Part shown: positions 23,626 through 37,200 of the stretch, one piece after another | Layout: each line of letters starts with the position of its first letter | How positions within the stretch are numbered: the stretch's first letter is position 1 | DNA from: Pocillopora verrucosa | Taxonomy: Eukaryota; Cnidaria; Anthozoa; Scleractinia; Pocilloporidae | Direction of reading: 5' to 3' | Assembly (NCBI RefSeq): GCF_036669915.1 | Contig: NC_089320.1 | Location: 18,473,868 to 18,537,867, forward strand | DNA: 64,000 bases | Program-made: the position numbers and the translations under genes | The notes under the pieces: generated by a model | What the model was told of the DNA's origin: nothing | Seen by the model: the letters and a program-made list of their open reading frames with translations, nothing else | The model's database searches: none

Positions 23626-24582
23626 TTTACTTTTACGAGACACCATAAGCATTATTTCTCGCGACCAAAAATTACGATGACTTTTAAAAAACATAATTTT
23701 CTTTTACAAGGTTATTCACGCGAGACTTCATACTAAGAGACAAACTACCAAAGCACATTTGAAACATTACAAGTTTATTTTCATTAAAGAAAATTAACAA
23801 CCTGTATTTCTAGCTAAGAAGTACGTCTGGCAAAAAGTTCGAAAATTTCATACAAAATGGAGTCTAATTAGTCTAGGAATGGTAATGTGATTGGTGGAAA
23901 AGGCTGAATTACTTTAATTTTAGTAAAGTTCAAGAAAAATAGAAATATTTGTATCTAAGCCTTCTTTCCACCATCATCATCTTGATAAAAGCATTTGACA
24001 AAAACACTCTATAACTTAAACTGTATTTAAATATTGAGCTCATCACAAAAGCATCAACATGTTGCTTTCCAGCAAGTCTTGAATTCTTGCACCAAGACTG
24101 CCTAAAAATTTTGCTGTATGTTCTGCACGAAATGCTTCCCAAAACCATTTACATGCTTTTTGACTCTAGACTTAAACTAGTCTCATACTAAAAAAAATTT
24201 CAAATTCAGTCTAACAATATGTATTGCACTTTGCTATCATAAAAAAAATGCTCCACACACCTGTTACCAAGAAATAAACAAAATAAAGGGAAAAAACAGC
24301 AAAGATTGAGACAAGAATCTCAACTGAAGTTGATCAGTGGATGTATTCAAAATTTTATCCTGCAACAGGAAAGAAATCAGAATCACTCATGGATAAATAT
24401 CTCCTTTGTGAAAAAGGCAGCAAATGTTTCTTTACATAAGGTGTATATTCATCAATTTTCTTAGAAGGGCTAAATTTGAGGAATCCAATATTTTTTAAAT
24501 AAAAACTGTTAAAAATCTTTCCAGAGATATGCAGCACATGGCCTAAACCTAGGAATACCAGCCAGGCAGATTATGTGAAAAT
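23626..24582. other. Spacer 3' of the collagen gene, nothing recognised
   Basis: AT-rich with no supportable exon. It may hold the collagen 3' UTR: AATAAA on the minus strand (TTTATT at 23773-23778) is a distant candidate signal. Confidence 0.35.
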
Positions 24583-24794
24583 TTAACCCTTTAACTCCCA
24601 TGAGTGACCAAGACAGAATTTCTCCTTTCAATATCAATACAATACAAAGCAGACAAGTGATCAAAATATCAAGAAATTATCAATCAGGGGATTACAAGTT
24701 GATCCAATACCAAATCCTCCAGACTAACATTATAACAACTGTATGCAGACAGTAAGGAGAATTACCAATGAGATCTTGGGAGTTAAAGGGTTAA
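24583..24794. mobile_element. MITE with perfect 18-bp terminal inverted repeats
   Basis: The left end TTAACCCTTTAACTCCCA (24583-24600) and the right end TGGGAGTTAAAGGGTTAA (24777-24794) are exact reverse complements around a 212-bp element. It is the reference copy for the relatives at 19526-19735, 26325-26800 and 44530-44743. No coding capacity; the mobilising transposase is not in this window. Confidence 0.9.
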
Positions 24795-24968
24795 GCAAAT
24801 TTCAAGCTGACTTTTCTTTTCCATTGTTCAACTTGGGTTGTAATGACCAAATCATATGCATTTACTGGTTTCACCAGACAATTTTTCAAAAGATTTAAAG
24901 TGTACCACTCAATAACTTATGAAGAGATGAGCTTGACTCACATTAATTTTAAAGAAATTGTCACTACA

Positions 24969-27900
24969 TCATTGTGTTCCTGTTTGATCAGGTGGTACAG
25001 GCAACTCCCCTGGGGGACCGGCCACACCTTGTTCCCCTTGGGGGCCTCTTTCCCCTTGAGGTCCTTGTTCCCCTTGGGGACCCTGAGGTCCTGGAGGGCC
25101 TTGAGCTCCTAAAGCAAAAATGGCAATAGAGTTTAGACTTCATATTCAAACTACCTGCATATGCTCTATGGATGGCTGCATGATCCCTTATAGGGTCCAA
25201 CATAGGTTTGGCAGGATGTGGGATGAGGCTTAAAAACAAGGTGGGATGTGGGAGATAAGAAATTTTGAGGCAAAATGCAGAATGAAGATAGGAAGGCAAG
25301 AATGGGATATGCTCTGTCTAAAGGAGGGATAGGGGATAGGACAGGTTTAGGATGGATCATAATTTAGCTCAAGTTGCAAGTCACATGACCTAAGAGACAA
25401 AAAAAAACTATTTACTTGCTTTCCCCAAAAACCGTGTGTAAAAATACATGAAATTCCTATGATTACCTAACATTACATGTTCATTTTTTTCTTGGGTAAC
25501 ATCTGATGCAATTTAATCACAACCTTCACCAGACAAATTAGTCAAAAGCTATGTTGACTCTCTGGTTGGTTCATTTACAACAGAGCAATTTCTATGACAG
25601 CAACACCATCAAAATTGCTAGCCTCATCAAATATTAAATAGTAACCTAACTAAAAGTGACCACTTAGTTCAGTCCTCAAGCCTGCCAGTAATAACGCCAA
25701 GGAACAACCATTCTTTTAAGCCAGCTAAATATGCTTTGAGAAATTTATTGTATTTCTCCATAAAAAAGAGTACATTATCAGTATTGCAAAGGCTTCAATT
25801 TGCCCATCAGTTTAAATAAGGTGGTGAACTAGGGAAACTTGGGTTTAACCAGGTGGGATCAGGATGAAAATGTTCATTGTGGTGGGATGGCAGAATGGAA
25901 TACAAAGTAGCAGCAGGATGTGGGATTGGAAAAGTCTATTTTGGACCCTCTTACAGCACAGGAAAGTTAGGTATGATTCACACAAGGAACTTGTCATGAC
26001 CTAGCCTAAATACTGGTAACTTGAACAACAAATATTGTAAGTCTTTCTCATGTCTAAAAGATCATCTTACCAGGTTCTCCATTTAATCCATCCAGTCCCC
26101 TCTCTCCTGAAGGCCCTGTAATAAAAAGCAATTATGCAAATGAAAAGAGAAAAAAAAGAAAAAAAAGAGAGATCCAGAAACAAAATTGCAACAAGAAATA
26201 ACACCAACCAAGGCTTTCCATCTACCAATGATTTGCTGATTAGAAATACAACCTGAGGGTAATGATGGTATGGATGCTTTCGAGAATATTAGCAGTACAC
26301 CTTACTGGTAAATAATTATGATTGTGACCCTTAAACTCTCAAAAGTGATTAATATGTAACTTGTCTCTATAATATCCATAGATTATCCAGTTCCAATACA
26401 ATACAATAATATACAATATAATATTTATTTGCCATATACGACATTTACAGATGGAAAAAAAAAAATGAAGAAAATTGATGACAGAAAATAAATGGCGAGA
26501 AAACCTGAAAGAAACCACGAGGCTTATAACAAGTCAGGCTTTCTCACTTAAAATAACTAATCTTATATTAGAATTACAATATGTACTTATGGTAATTAAC
26601 TTTGACCGCGCACACGTACACACACACACACGCACACACATATTAAGTAAGTTAGTTAAGAATTACTGCCTTACAGAAGTATCACAAAGAATTTCTTATC
26701 TTGATCTAACACCAAAATTCTTGAAACTAATTAACAAGGAAATGTGTAGCAGTTAGAAGGGAGAATTAACATTCAAATCTTAGGAGTTCAAGGAATAAGG
26801 GTCCTAACCACTATCTCATCGCTTGTCACTTCATTATTAATATCCCAACAGTGGTCTCCTTTTCAGGCAGTAACCAGTAACATTTACTGCCTGTAGTACC
26901 TCTTATTACTGTTTAAAATTACTTGGAATTCTTGAAAATTCAACAGGTAAAATGATTGCTTTACCAGTTTGAAAATTTATTTTACCTGTCATGCTTAAAA
27001 TAAGAGAGAACACTACCCAAGTTGCCCACTGCAACAATTGTTCAAACTTGAACAAATGAGAAGGAAAATTGTGGAGTTGCAGCTAGCTAAATTTCCTTTG
27101 CAACAGCTCAAAAATAAAGTGGTGAGGGCTTTAAAAGAAACAACAACAGGTATTTCAAACACACCTTGGGGACCCTGTGGCCCTTCTGCACCTGTGTTAC
27201 CTAACGTAGAAAAGAAAATAGGAAAAAAGAAAAATCAATACTAGACCAAGCCAAAATTTAAGGGTGTATTTGTAAGTACTGCTCATTTTAAAACCCATAA
27301 TTATGTAATAAGAAGATTATTTACTCTGTATGTTTCTGACATGTTTGTTATTATGATTCATATAAATTCAAATTTCTCATCTTCTAACATAAACTATCTT
27401 CAATAGTGTGTGCATACCAATGCAAACAGTGGTAAACTACAAGACACGTTTAAGATGTGGCATGTATAATTTGGGTACTCAGGCTAACAATTACATCACT
27501 TTTTCCGCTCTGCAAGTAACATCACTATATATGGTGAAATAAATGCACTTACCCCTCTCCCCTTGTGGACCTGCAGGACCTGCTGGGCCAGTCTGACCAG
27601 TTGGACCTTCAATAACATCACAGAGAACATGATATCAACAAGGTACCTCACTAAGTTCTTGCGATTGAGGGGCATTATCAAAACATGCTTGAAAGTAAGG
27701 TAAAGAACCTTAATGAGATGGGTCACTTACTCTTAACCTCAGTTAGATTAAAAATACTGCCTTCAGACATTCTATTGCAGAAATTAATGTGAAACAATGA
27801 TACAAAGAACCAAATCTATTCCATCAACATGATTTTTTCTTGACTAATAGAGCACCGGCAACAAAACATGCCCAAATCTTGTAAAAATAATGAATTCTTC

Positions 27901-30900
27901 ACAGCAAAAGAGAAAAAATGATAGCAATGGAGATTGGTCACAACAATGAACATTGTAATTCATTGGGTCCATGCTTGTGGCAATAAATAAAATACGAGAA
28001 AGTGAACCTCAAGTGGATTACATCATACTGCCAAAACAGGCTGTTTCATTAATATACTTACCATCAAAGGACTTACACTAGCTAAAAAACTTATTTAAAA
28101 AAATGGAGGAATTGAGTGCTGGTTATGAATCAAGGGCAAATAGATACAGGCCTTTTTTTTTTGCTATAACTGTGATCATGCAGCTATTTTTTTACAATAT
28201 GTGGTATCTAAAACTAGAATGTTTTTTTCCTTGAAAAATTTGAAGTATAAGCAGAACCAATCTGTGTTATATTCTGAGTCATTAATATCTTCAAAAAGGA
28301 ACCTTTTAGCAATAGAATTCAGTTTTAACTTTTGCACCTCTCATTTCAAAGACTTTATAAAACAACAAGTATAAGAGGCGACAGAAGACTTTTATTTTTA
28401 TTATTTAAGGATTTTTTAATTTTTGACAGCTTTTAAATCATAAGTTTAACTAACAGAAAAAAGCAGATAAAATACTTTAAAGTTAATGAGTTTTTAAAAT
28501 TATTCAAATCTTACAGATTGAGTACCTTTGTCTCCAACATCCCCTTTGGGACCTTTTTCACCCTGGGGTCCCTTTTCACCAGGGGCTCCTGTCTCTCCTT
28601 TCTCGCCTGCAAGTCCCCTTGGACCCCTTTCACCTGTTAGACCACGTGCACCTAAAGTATCCCCAAATGTTCCATAGGGAAGGTTTCTATGTGACCATCA
28701 TTGGCTTTCAAGTAAAATATTTTTGAGCTTTATCTTTTTAATGTTAATTGTTAGGTGCTTCCTAACATGATAGTTACACTCAAGGTTTTATGTCAAAACT
28801 CGGCTGTCTGATAGACAGTTAATTTAAGTGGATTATCTATCCTTTATACAGTGGATTATTTATAAAATAAATTCCAATTTATATATGAAAATATTTTAAG
28901 AACTTAAGAAGAGCAAGATATTATTCTGTTATATTTTCTAGCAGCTCCCTTATGCAAAAGTAATACATATTTTTCAAAATAACTTTTCAACACTGCTATG
29001 TCTACAAAATAGAGAAAAATAGAATAATCTCTTTTTAAAGATTAGCCACCTTTGGAATTTTTTTTTTGTCAAAACATGTCACCAAATATTAGACGACAGA
29101 ATACCTTGCATCCCTCTATCCCCCTGGGATCCTTCATCCCCCTTGGGTCCAGTATCCCCCTTGAAGCCTTGTTCCCCAGGGTCTCCTTTGTCACCTTTCT
29201 CTCCTGGATCCCCTTGGGCACCTTTCTCACCTATTTTGCCTGGGACACCTGTATAAAGTTTCCATTTCCATCAGTCTGGTTCATTAGAGACAAGGCCAAA
29301 AAAATGACTTTGAGATAAGCTTAATAGTGTAAAAATAATAATAATAAATAATAAGCAAATCACCAAAACTCTTAGCCCTTTGTTTTAAACCAAAAAATTA
29401 ACTATTCAAAAGTCTGAAAACTCTTCTAGATATTATGAAGAATATATTAACCTTTAGCTTCCAAGATGTCAAACTCAATTCTCAACTCTGTTCACTATGT
29501 TTTGAATTTAGTACCAAGAATTTGGTGTTTGATCAAACCATACTTCAAATTTGACATAATTATGCTTCAAAATATAGGAGAAATCCCTTTAGAATCACTG
29601 TAAGCAGTGAAAGAGATACAACAAGTCAACCTACATATGCCTGAAAGGTTTCAGGAAGTCTAGGTATCACAAAAAACTATTTTTCTGCTATGAAATTCTA
29701 ACCCTGACTTGTATTGTTTTAGAAGGGTATTAGCTTTCATCATATGTTACAAGATGTGTAAAGGAAGAACATTCACTAGCCTCCATAAAGAGTGGTTGAT
29801 ATACAGTTATCAGTCCTATGAATTAAAAGTGTTTAATTTTAGGTTGAAATACTCATGGCAATGAACAACTTAAAATGAATGATCAGATTAGTTACATTTC
29901 AGACTGGGAAATTGTATTTATTTGATTTCACTTTCAAAGGGAGATGAGTAAATCAAATTATATCAAATTTAATTTTCTACAGAAAAATTGCTTTCTTAAG
30001 GTTGCAAAAAAATTAAGAATTATTTATTAATTCACTTTTTTAAAGTATACTTTACCAGATCAGTAGATAATTCTCATCAGAAAATATCAAGCCAGTCTTA
30101 CAATAAACTCAAACGTTTACAATTTTTTTTAATCTTAGATTTCGCTACAAATTAATATTCCATTGACATGGTTAAGGAACGGCTGAGTCAATATTTATCA
30201 CGTTCTGTAAATACATTAAAGAAAATTATTGCAAAAAGTCCTTTTTCAAATAAAAATATTCATATAAAGTTAGTTTAAGTTTCACTGTTTGCTTTATTAA
30301 TACCATTTTGAGCACAATATGGCATTGATAATCGATAGTTAGGCAGAAAGCTTGCCAGTGCCACGTTGACAATCGTAGAGTTCGTGACACAATGAAGATT
30401 GCGTGAACGGTTTTCGAAGGTTTCTTTTAGAGCGCATAATCGCAACTTGTTGATGAAAGTTTTAAATTGACACGTTAGTCATTTGATTGGCTTCTTCTTC
30501 TAACTTTGGGGTTGTTATTCGACTTGAAATAAATTCAGTGTCATTTACATTAATTTTAAAGTAAAGCGTTTTTAATGCGTGACATCTCACGGTAATTTTA
30601 CGGTCAATAAAAGCATCGAAGCCGGTTAGTTCTTCTCGAAACAAAGGATTTCGACTCAAGCTGTGCAGGATCACCATTTCATAAGAAAGCAAGGAATAAA
30701 AGTCTCGATCTAATAGTGTAAATTGAAATCCAGTTAAAACTCTGAATTGAGAAATCCATATGATAAAGGAGAGGCTGCTTGCGCAAACAAACGGGCCCAC
30801 GAAATAAATCACTTACCCGCTTCTCCAGGCATTCCTTGGGGACCAGCCGGTCCTGATTTCAAATAAAAAGGAAATTTTAGTGTCATAATATCACAATAAC

Positions 30901-31443
30901 TACAAAAGCTTCGCATACCTCTCATCGTAAACCACACATTAATTTATCTTCTTAGGAAATAAATGCAAATGTTCCATACCTCGTTCTCCGGTTTTTCCAG
31001 GGGGACCATCGCATCCTGCATGAAAATACAATAAAAAAAAAAAAGGATGCAAATTAGGACAGGATCTTTCTAGATTTAACGTAAGTTTTAGAGATTTTTA
31101 GACTACAGGGATAAAGTTTCATTTGTCTACATGGCTCCTTAACCTCTAGCGGGCCGACCATTTGTTCGCGTGCACTGCTGTATTAATTCGCTGAAAAAAG
31201 TGGATGCCCATATTTTAGGAACACAAAGGGAAATTGCATCTAAGAAATAGTTCGTATGCGTAAAGGAGGGATGTATCGAAATTTACCTTGTAAAGGAATA
31301 ACTCCGTAGATCATGGCAAAATTCATTGCCATAGATGAAGTGGCGATCACAAATATGAGCAGTTGAAATGCGGAGAAACCTCCCGCACCCTTGGCTGCAG
31401 CCTGAGTGTCCTTTGTATCCTTTGGTGCTTTTTTTGCGGGCAT
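24969..31443 (-). CDS. Short membrane-anchored collagen (type II topology)
   Basis: Nine exons, 31287-31443, 30980-31015, 30817-30852, 29105-29248, 28526-28651, 27553-27606, 27165-27200, 26071-26115 and 24969-25108, join to 257 aa. Residues 1-22 are lysine-rich, residues about 23-49 are a membrane segment ([17 protein letters not shown]) and residues 53-247 are 65 uninterrupted Gly-X-Y triplets starting [12 protein letters not shown]. The tail is a ten-residue non-collagen end, [10 protein letters not shown]. Each internal exon is a multiple of 9 bp (36, 36, 144, 126, 54, 36, 45) and splits a glycine codon after its first base, as in classic collagen genes. The single cysteine after the first glycine could link chains. 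There is no C-terminal trimerisation domain (C1q, NC1, TNF-like, SRCR), which is unusual for transmembrane collagens. Topology and surface role are inferred. Confidence 0.9.
25180..25960. repeat. GGTGGGATGTGGGAT-type degenerate repeats in the last collagen intron
   Basis: Two clusters (about 25200-25370 and 25850-25935) are rich in GTGGGATG, GGATGTGGGA and related words, against AT-rich surroundings. Probably one dispersed family; no coding potential. Confidence 0.4.
26325..26800 (+). mobile_element. MITE copy of the TTAACCC family, split by a nested insertion
   Basis: The left part (26325-26390, ACCCTTAAACTCTCAAAAGTG then CTCTATAATATCCATAGATTATCCAG) and the right part (about 26690-26800, TCTTGATCTAACACCAAAATTCTT, GGAAATGTGTAGCAG, ATCTTAGGAGTTCAAGG) match the two halves of the copy at 19526-19735. 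About 300 bp of unrelated sequence between them, including ATACAATACAATAATATACAATAT and a (CA)n tract at 26610-26640, interrupts the element. Confidence 0.7.
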
Positions 31444-31731
31444 AATGCTGAATCAAAATCAGATGATATATGAGGAAATGTTACAAATACAGCACTCACG
31501 ATGAGGGTAATGCCTGCACGCGCAGACGGCTAAATAGAAGTGGCCGTGTTGAATAATCAATCAAGAAGATTGGGGTCAAAATATCGCAGACTGGTTCTAT
31601 TCTCCCGCGGTCCAATAGCCTGCGCCTGCTGAAACTTTGCTCACGCAGGGCGGAAGAATCTAAATAGTTCACAGAAGTTTAGTTGTAATCAATATTTAAT
31701 TTTGGACATACTGACGGTAATTTAAACTTCA
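31444..31731. promoter_or_regulatory. Divergent intergenic region, collagen / MPPED-like
   Basis: Only 288 bp separate the two divergent start codons, so both genes probably share a bidirectional promoter. No clear TATA box is seen; the region is less AT-rich around 31505-31640 (GCACGCGCAGACGGC, CTCCCGCGGTCC). Confidence 0.5.
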
Positions 31732-34248
31732 ATGAAGAGGATTTTGGCTAAGGCGAAAGCTAAGCAAGATGGAGGTGTTACTGTGGAACATGCCCTCGAA
31801 AAATACGTGGATCGTCCGACAATTGCATGGAATCTTCTCGAGTCATCTCAAGTTGTAGAAAGGCTAAAGCTAAATGATATACGAAGCCCAAAGCCTCCTG
31901 GGCACACAAGATTTGTCTGCATTTCAGATCACACAACAGAACGGATAGAATGGAACATGCTATTCCCGATGGGGATATCTTAATTCACGCAGGAGATTTC
32001 CACCATTGTGGAACCCGTGATCAAGTGATCCACTTCAACAGATTTTAGGGACACTCAATCCCTCACAATGTTGTCATCTCTGGTAATCAGCCATTTCGTT
32101 TGATCTCAAGAGCTACGATTCTCTGTGGGCAAACTTCACATGGATCAGAGAGGAACCTGAGGAAACTCGGAAGCAACTTACAAACTGCATTTATTTGGAA
32201 GACGAGAAATAACTGTGCGTGGATTTCGAATGTATGCTCCCCATGGTGAGATACTGCGGCTTGATTTAAAAGAGGCTAGAGCACATTTCTGGAGAGGCTT
32301 GGTATAAACCGTATCTTGAAAAGCTTTTTTAAATTTCAAATACAGGTTTTTGTGACTCAGGTGTCTATCAAGTGTTAACAAAACAAGCTCCTAGATGATA
32401 ATTCCTAGGACATTAATTACACCAAATTTGTTTGGGGATCAAGCATTACATGGGTCATAACATGCATGAATACATTCAAAGTATTGTCATTAGTTTACAT
32501 GACACCACATCTGATGTCCTGCTTGGCAGCACAGGGGCAGTATAGGTGTTTACATGTCATTATTACCATCAGAGGAATTTCCTTGGGAGAGAATCAACTG
32601 GAGATTGAGAGATCTCTAGGTTTTGGATGTTGCTTACCTTGTTGTATTCTCTAACTCTAAATTCCCTCTTCATTTTCCTTCAACTGGCGATAAGTAAGGT
32701 GCAAGCTTTGTTTGCCTTAGATACTTTCTTTAGTTACTACAACAGATTTATATTCTGATACAATTCTAGGTCACCTGAGTTTTGCACTGGCCTTTATGAA
32801 GCCTCGTGGTCAGTCAATGCAGGAGACATGGAACAAAATCCCAGATGGCATTGATATCCTTGTGACCCATGGCCCACCCTTAGGTACTGTAGTTTGCTCA
32901 AATCCTTAACACCCTACATCATGTGCCTATTCTCTATACTGTTCTCATCACATATTCTCTTGTTTTGATGAGGAAAATTGGTTTGACAATCAAACTTCTT
33001 CAGCTTCACTGAATAATAATTTCCTTTATCCTTACAAGCTAATGCTTGATTCAGCAGTGAGACTGTAGAATAAATCGATGCTTGTCACTCTCAGGGTTCA
33101 AGGATTAGGCCACTTAAAATTACTCATTATTTGAGTGATATTTAGCAATAGAGCTCCCTTATCACTCTACATTTCTGTGAAGCTCAAAAAACCAAAAGCC
33201 AGCGAAGAAAATTGGTGGAATACTATTGTGTCCCAAAGAAAAAGCCACAGTGTGAAGAAAACCATACCACAAAGTTACCATTCCAGTAATTAGTTTTAAG
33301 TGTGAAGGTTTTACTTGTGCTTTGAACTGTATTGCACAGTCATCTAATTTTCCCGTAACTAATTGACTTATTATATCAAACAAAGTGTTCACTGTTTTCT
33401 CAGCCTCAAAGTGTTACTTTACTCTTTATAGGTCATGGTGATCTTGCAGTTTCAAAGCTAAGAGCTGGATGTCTTAATCTCTACACACAATACAGTCTCG
33501 CGTCAAGCCCAAGTATCACATTTTTGGACATATTCATGAAGGTATATAACCATGTAAAACATAACCTCAGTTTGTAATTTGTATGACTCAGTTATTGTAA
33601 TAGTTGCACTGTACAGTCACTGTGATAAACAGTGTTTCACTGCCTCCATGATTAGAAAAGTTGAATGTGAAGTAAATTCTGTGTTCTAATCAGAACCCGC
33701 TGGCAGATGAAAAAGCAAAAAATTTTGAAGTATTTGGTTTATCATATAATAAATCCTTAAAGTTATGGTCTGTTTGGCTTCATTCTGTTAAGGGTTTTTT
33801 CATAACCTTGACAAACAAACAACCCAATAAATGGAGTAAGTTTCTAAAGAAACCGTGTTGTTGTATTGGCAGGGTTATTACAAGATAATTTGGTTTTATA
33901 AACTGAGGTGACATTAATTAAAATGGCCACTGGTGAGAGTTTCTAAGCTGATGTTTTGAGCATTAGCAGAATAAATGATGTGATAATTGGTAAATTCTGA
34001 ATACGTCTTTTAACCTAATTTTTTTAATATAATGACATTCAATAATCATTTAGTCACAGATGTAAGATAAACATTTTTCAATTGTACTCCGTAGGATATG
34101 GAATAACTACAGATGGAGTTACGACATTTGTAATGCCTCATCAGTAACAATCCAGTACCGCCGTCTCATCCACAATAGTATTTATCTCCCAAACCAAGAA
34201 AGCCTTGATCATCTTGATTTAACCTTTGCAGCATTCACTTTCTGTTAG
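31732..34248 (+). pseudogene. MPPED1/2-like (UPF0046) metallophosphoesterase, frame-disrupted
   Basis: Segments 31732-32245, 32770-32883, 33432-33541 and 34095-34248 match the MPPED1/MPPED2 metallophosphodiesterase family, with normal splice sites. The open part begins MKRILAKAKAKQDGG and reaches PKPPGHTRFVCISD, where a missing base at about 31930 breaks the metal-binding SDTH motif. Family motifs continue in shifted frames: DGDILIHAGDF, the GNH region near 32092, and TWNKIPDGIDILVTHGPPLG in the intact second exon. Frame breaks are also visible near 32047, 32207, 33494, 34133 and 34160-34181. Every premature stop follows from a one-base indel rather than a substitution. The gene is either a decayed copy or, more likely in my view, an active gene seen through uncorrected sequence. 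In a correct frame it would end DHLDLTFAAFTFC. Confidence 0.8.
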
Positions 34249-37200
34249 TTTTAACATGGGGTGTATTTGAATCAGACTCTTGCTTTCAGATGCTGTGTGC
34301 CCTCCAGTAGTATAACTGGTAATTGTGATGGGTCCCTTCCTTACTGCTGCCATAGCATATTCCTTGGCAGACCTAAATAGCTATGAAACCTCAGTTATTT
34401 TTCCCAAATGTACTGACACAAGTATGTATAGTACATGAAAGCAAGACTTTGAAGCAAGTACATCACATGTTACAACAAACAGGCTGTTCCTTCAGATGCA
34501 CAAAGCCTGTCATGCTTAAGCAAAATGATTTAACTCAATTCCAAGCGAGGGCTCAGAAGTAGCCTATTTTTCTCTTTAACAATTTCTCTTAATTAAAAGT
34601 TTTCAAATTGTAAGAAGGATCGTTTTATATATTTAAATAACTTCATTCAGCTGAATACCTAGAATTTGAGAACTGCAGCTTATATTACTTTGAATTCATA
34701 CATATTTATTCCATATTTTTGAAGTGTATAAAATTTGAAAAAAAACCTAGAGCTGTATGTAAATAATACTCAACTATCACAGCTTACATACTAGAAAAAT
34801 ACTATAGATGGGTCAAAAACTAAAAATTAGTCTACTAAATTTATTCTAAAGGGTCTAACAGAGAACCTTTTTTAATGAGTTATTTGTTTTTTGAACACAA
34901 TCTTGGTGAGCCAAGTTTAAAGGTCTTAATAAATTTAATACATCTTGTTTTATGGCACATCACTGTCTCTTGAAATCCAAGGTGCTTCTCCCATCTAGCA
35001 CAGTAAATCTTGTAAAATTTTCAACTATCAAACAATTGTAATTTTAAAAAGAAGCCTAAAGTTGATTGATGTTGCTAGCCATTTTTCATGGCAATTAGAT
35101 TTTTCAGCATGTCAAAAGTGTTTCCATCTGGTTGTACTGATAATAAGTTACACAGACTTGGTTTGCACTAATAAGAAACCAATTCATCAAGTCCTATTAT
35201 CATCACTTCCTCCTTGTCTTTCATGTCATTCACTGACAGGTTAACAGTCACTTCACTGAAAAGAGATTCAAGAATATATAGTTTATTTAAAGTACCAGGC
35301 CCTGTTGTTCATTGGCAGATAAAGTTATCTAACAGCTATATCAACTATTGGGTGGATAAATGTTAACCAACCATACTGCACGATCCATGATATAGAGTTT
35401 ATCCAGTAAGATAGCATTATCCACCCTTAAAACAACTTGTGTCAGGCTTACAATTACGGGGTGTATATGTGTGCACTATTTTGTCTTTGAAAAGTGGTAC
35501 TTTAAAAGTTGAGACATTATAAATGTATTTGCCACACCTACATTATCTTGTATGTCATGAACTTGGCATACTGTTTACACAAGTTTAAAATAAACAATGT
35601 TCAGTCTTTAGAACCACTCATTGTTTCCATTTGATAGTCTTTAATGTTAGTAGTGATTGTCATTTTAATTTTTTCAGCATTAATTATCATAACTGTTAGG
35701 TACGAGCTCAAAGGGTCCAATTTGTAAGTGCAGATCAAAACATGACCAAAAAATTCTGACACTGTTAGTTCACCTTACTGTAAAATTGAAAAAAAAAACA
35801 TCAGCAGTTAACAGTGGTGATACCTAGATGATATGATCCCTCAGCAATAATACAAATTTACATTGGTGTGAACTTTGACCCTTCTCATGGAACTAATCTT
35901 TTCAGTCTGATACCAAATTGACATTGACCATATATCATGCACTAGTGACAGCATCAGCAACAATATAGTAACAAAAATTAATCCTTTCACATACCTATGA
36001 AGCCGAGCGGTTGTAGTATTTATTTTCAGAAAAGGTGCAGAACCATTCTCCTGGAAGTCCTCAATAAGGGCTTCTATTGTGTTTACTGTTCTTGCCCGCA
36101 GCTCTTCCATAAGTCAGCTGCTGTAGGTCAGTCCCCCACGATCACTATTATAACGTGAAATTATCTCATTAACCCTGATGGTAGGTTCTGTGTTGCTGAT
36201 GTTAATTCCCCATTCCTCAGTGAGAAAACAAGAATTTCATGAAGAATGCCACTAATCCTTAGTCAATATGCCGTTAGCCTGACCTTGCTGTTTTAAATTG
36301 ACAGAATTGGAAAGTGTCGTGATTCAAGGCAAAAGCTTTTGATCAACTAGATTGTACAAATTGTATTCCAACAAATGATATTCCTGTTGTCATTTTCAAA
36401 TCTTACTTTGAACAGTTTAGTGAGCTAAGTTGCCAAATCAACCACGCTTGAGGGTCATCAGCCGAACCATTTTTTTTTCTTGACCCTTTGGCTACATATT
36501 ACTGTATTTTGCTTGGACAATAGAATCAGCATATAGAAACTACAGTAGTAACTTATGAAGGGAAAGTGTTTTGATGGGATACATCCTCTTCAGCACTTAA
36601 TTGTATTGATAAAATTGAACCAACTGTAGCTACCAATGAAAGTAAGACTTTTAGATAAACACAGCAACACTTACCCATCACACAGCCCCGCATGTTTCTC
36701 TGTTGCTGATGATGTCACAATACAAACAACCTCCAATTTTAATCTTATTGCCAAAAAAAACATCATTGGGGGCATTTGACGGGCGGATGTTGATATCCTT
36801 TGTTAAGAAACAACATACTGTGGAGTCAAATGACTTCTGGCATTAATATCCACATTTCTAAATATTAAAAAACATCTCAGGCATCTCGTCTCAGCCCTTG
36901 CCTAAAGTTTTTAAAACTAAGAAACAAAAGATTAAATAGTTCAAACCACCATAAATATTCGCAAAAAAAAATAGCAATCTCCATTTTCAGGTTCAGATGT
37001 TCTGTAAACTTCCGTAAAGTTGAAAAAAAGGGGCTAAATGTTTATGACAACAATGATTTCTTCACCCTCAATTGCCTTCATTGTGATGCAGCGCCAGAAT
37101 ATCAAGTTTGTTATTGTTCTAAAGATAGGATGTACTTATTTTCCCTCCCACATCAATAGGTGATCATCTCCAATTCAGCATTTCGTTCTTCTTCATAGTG

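Noticed and set aside
31929-32245. Small introns explaining the frame changes in the MPPED-like gene
   Set aside because: The shifts are single bases with uninterrupted homology on both sides; no splice sites flank them.
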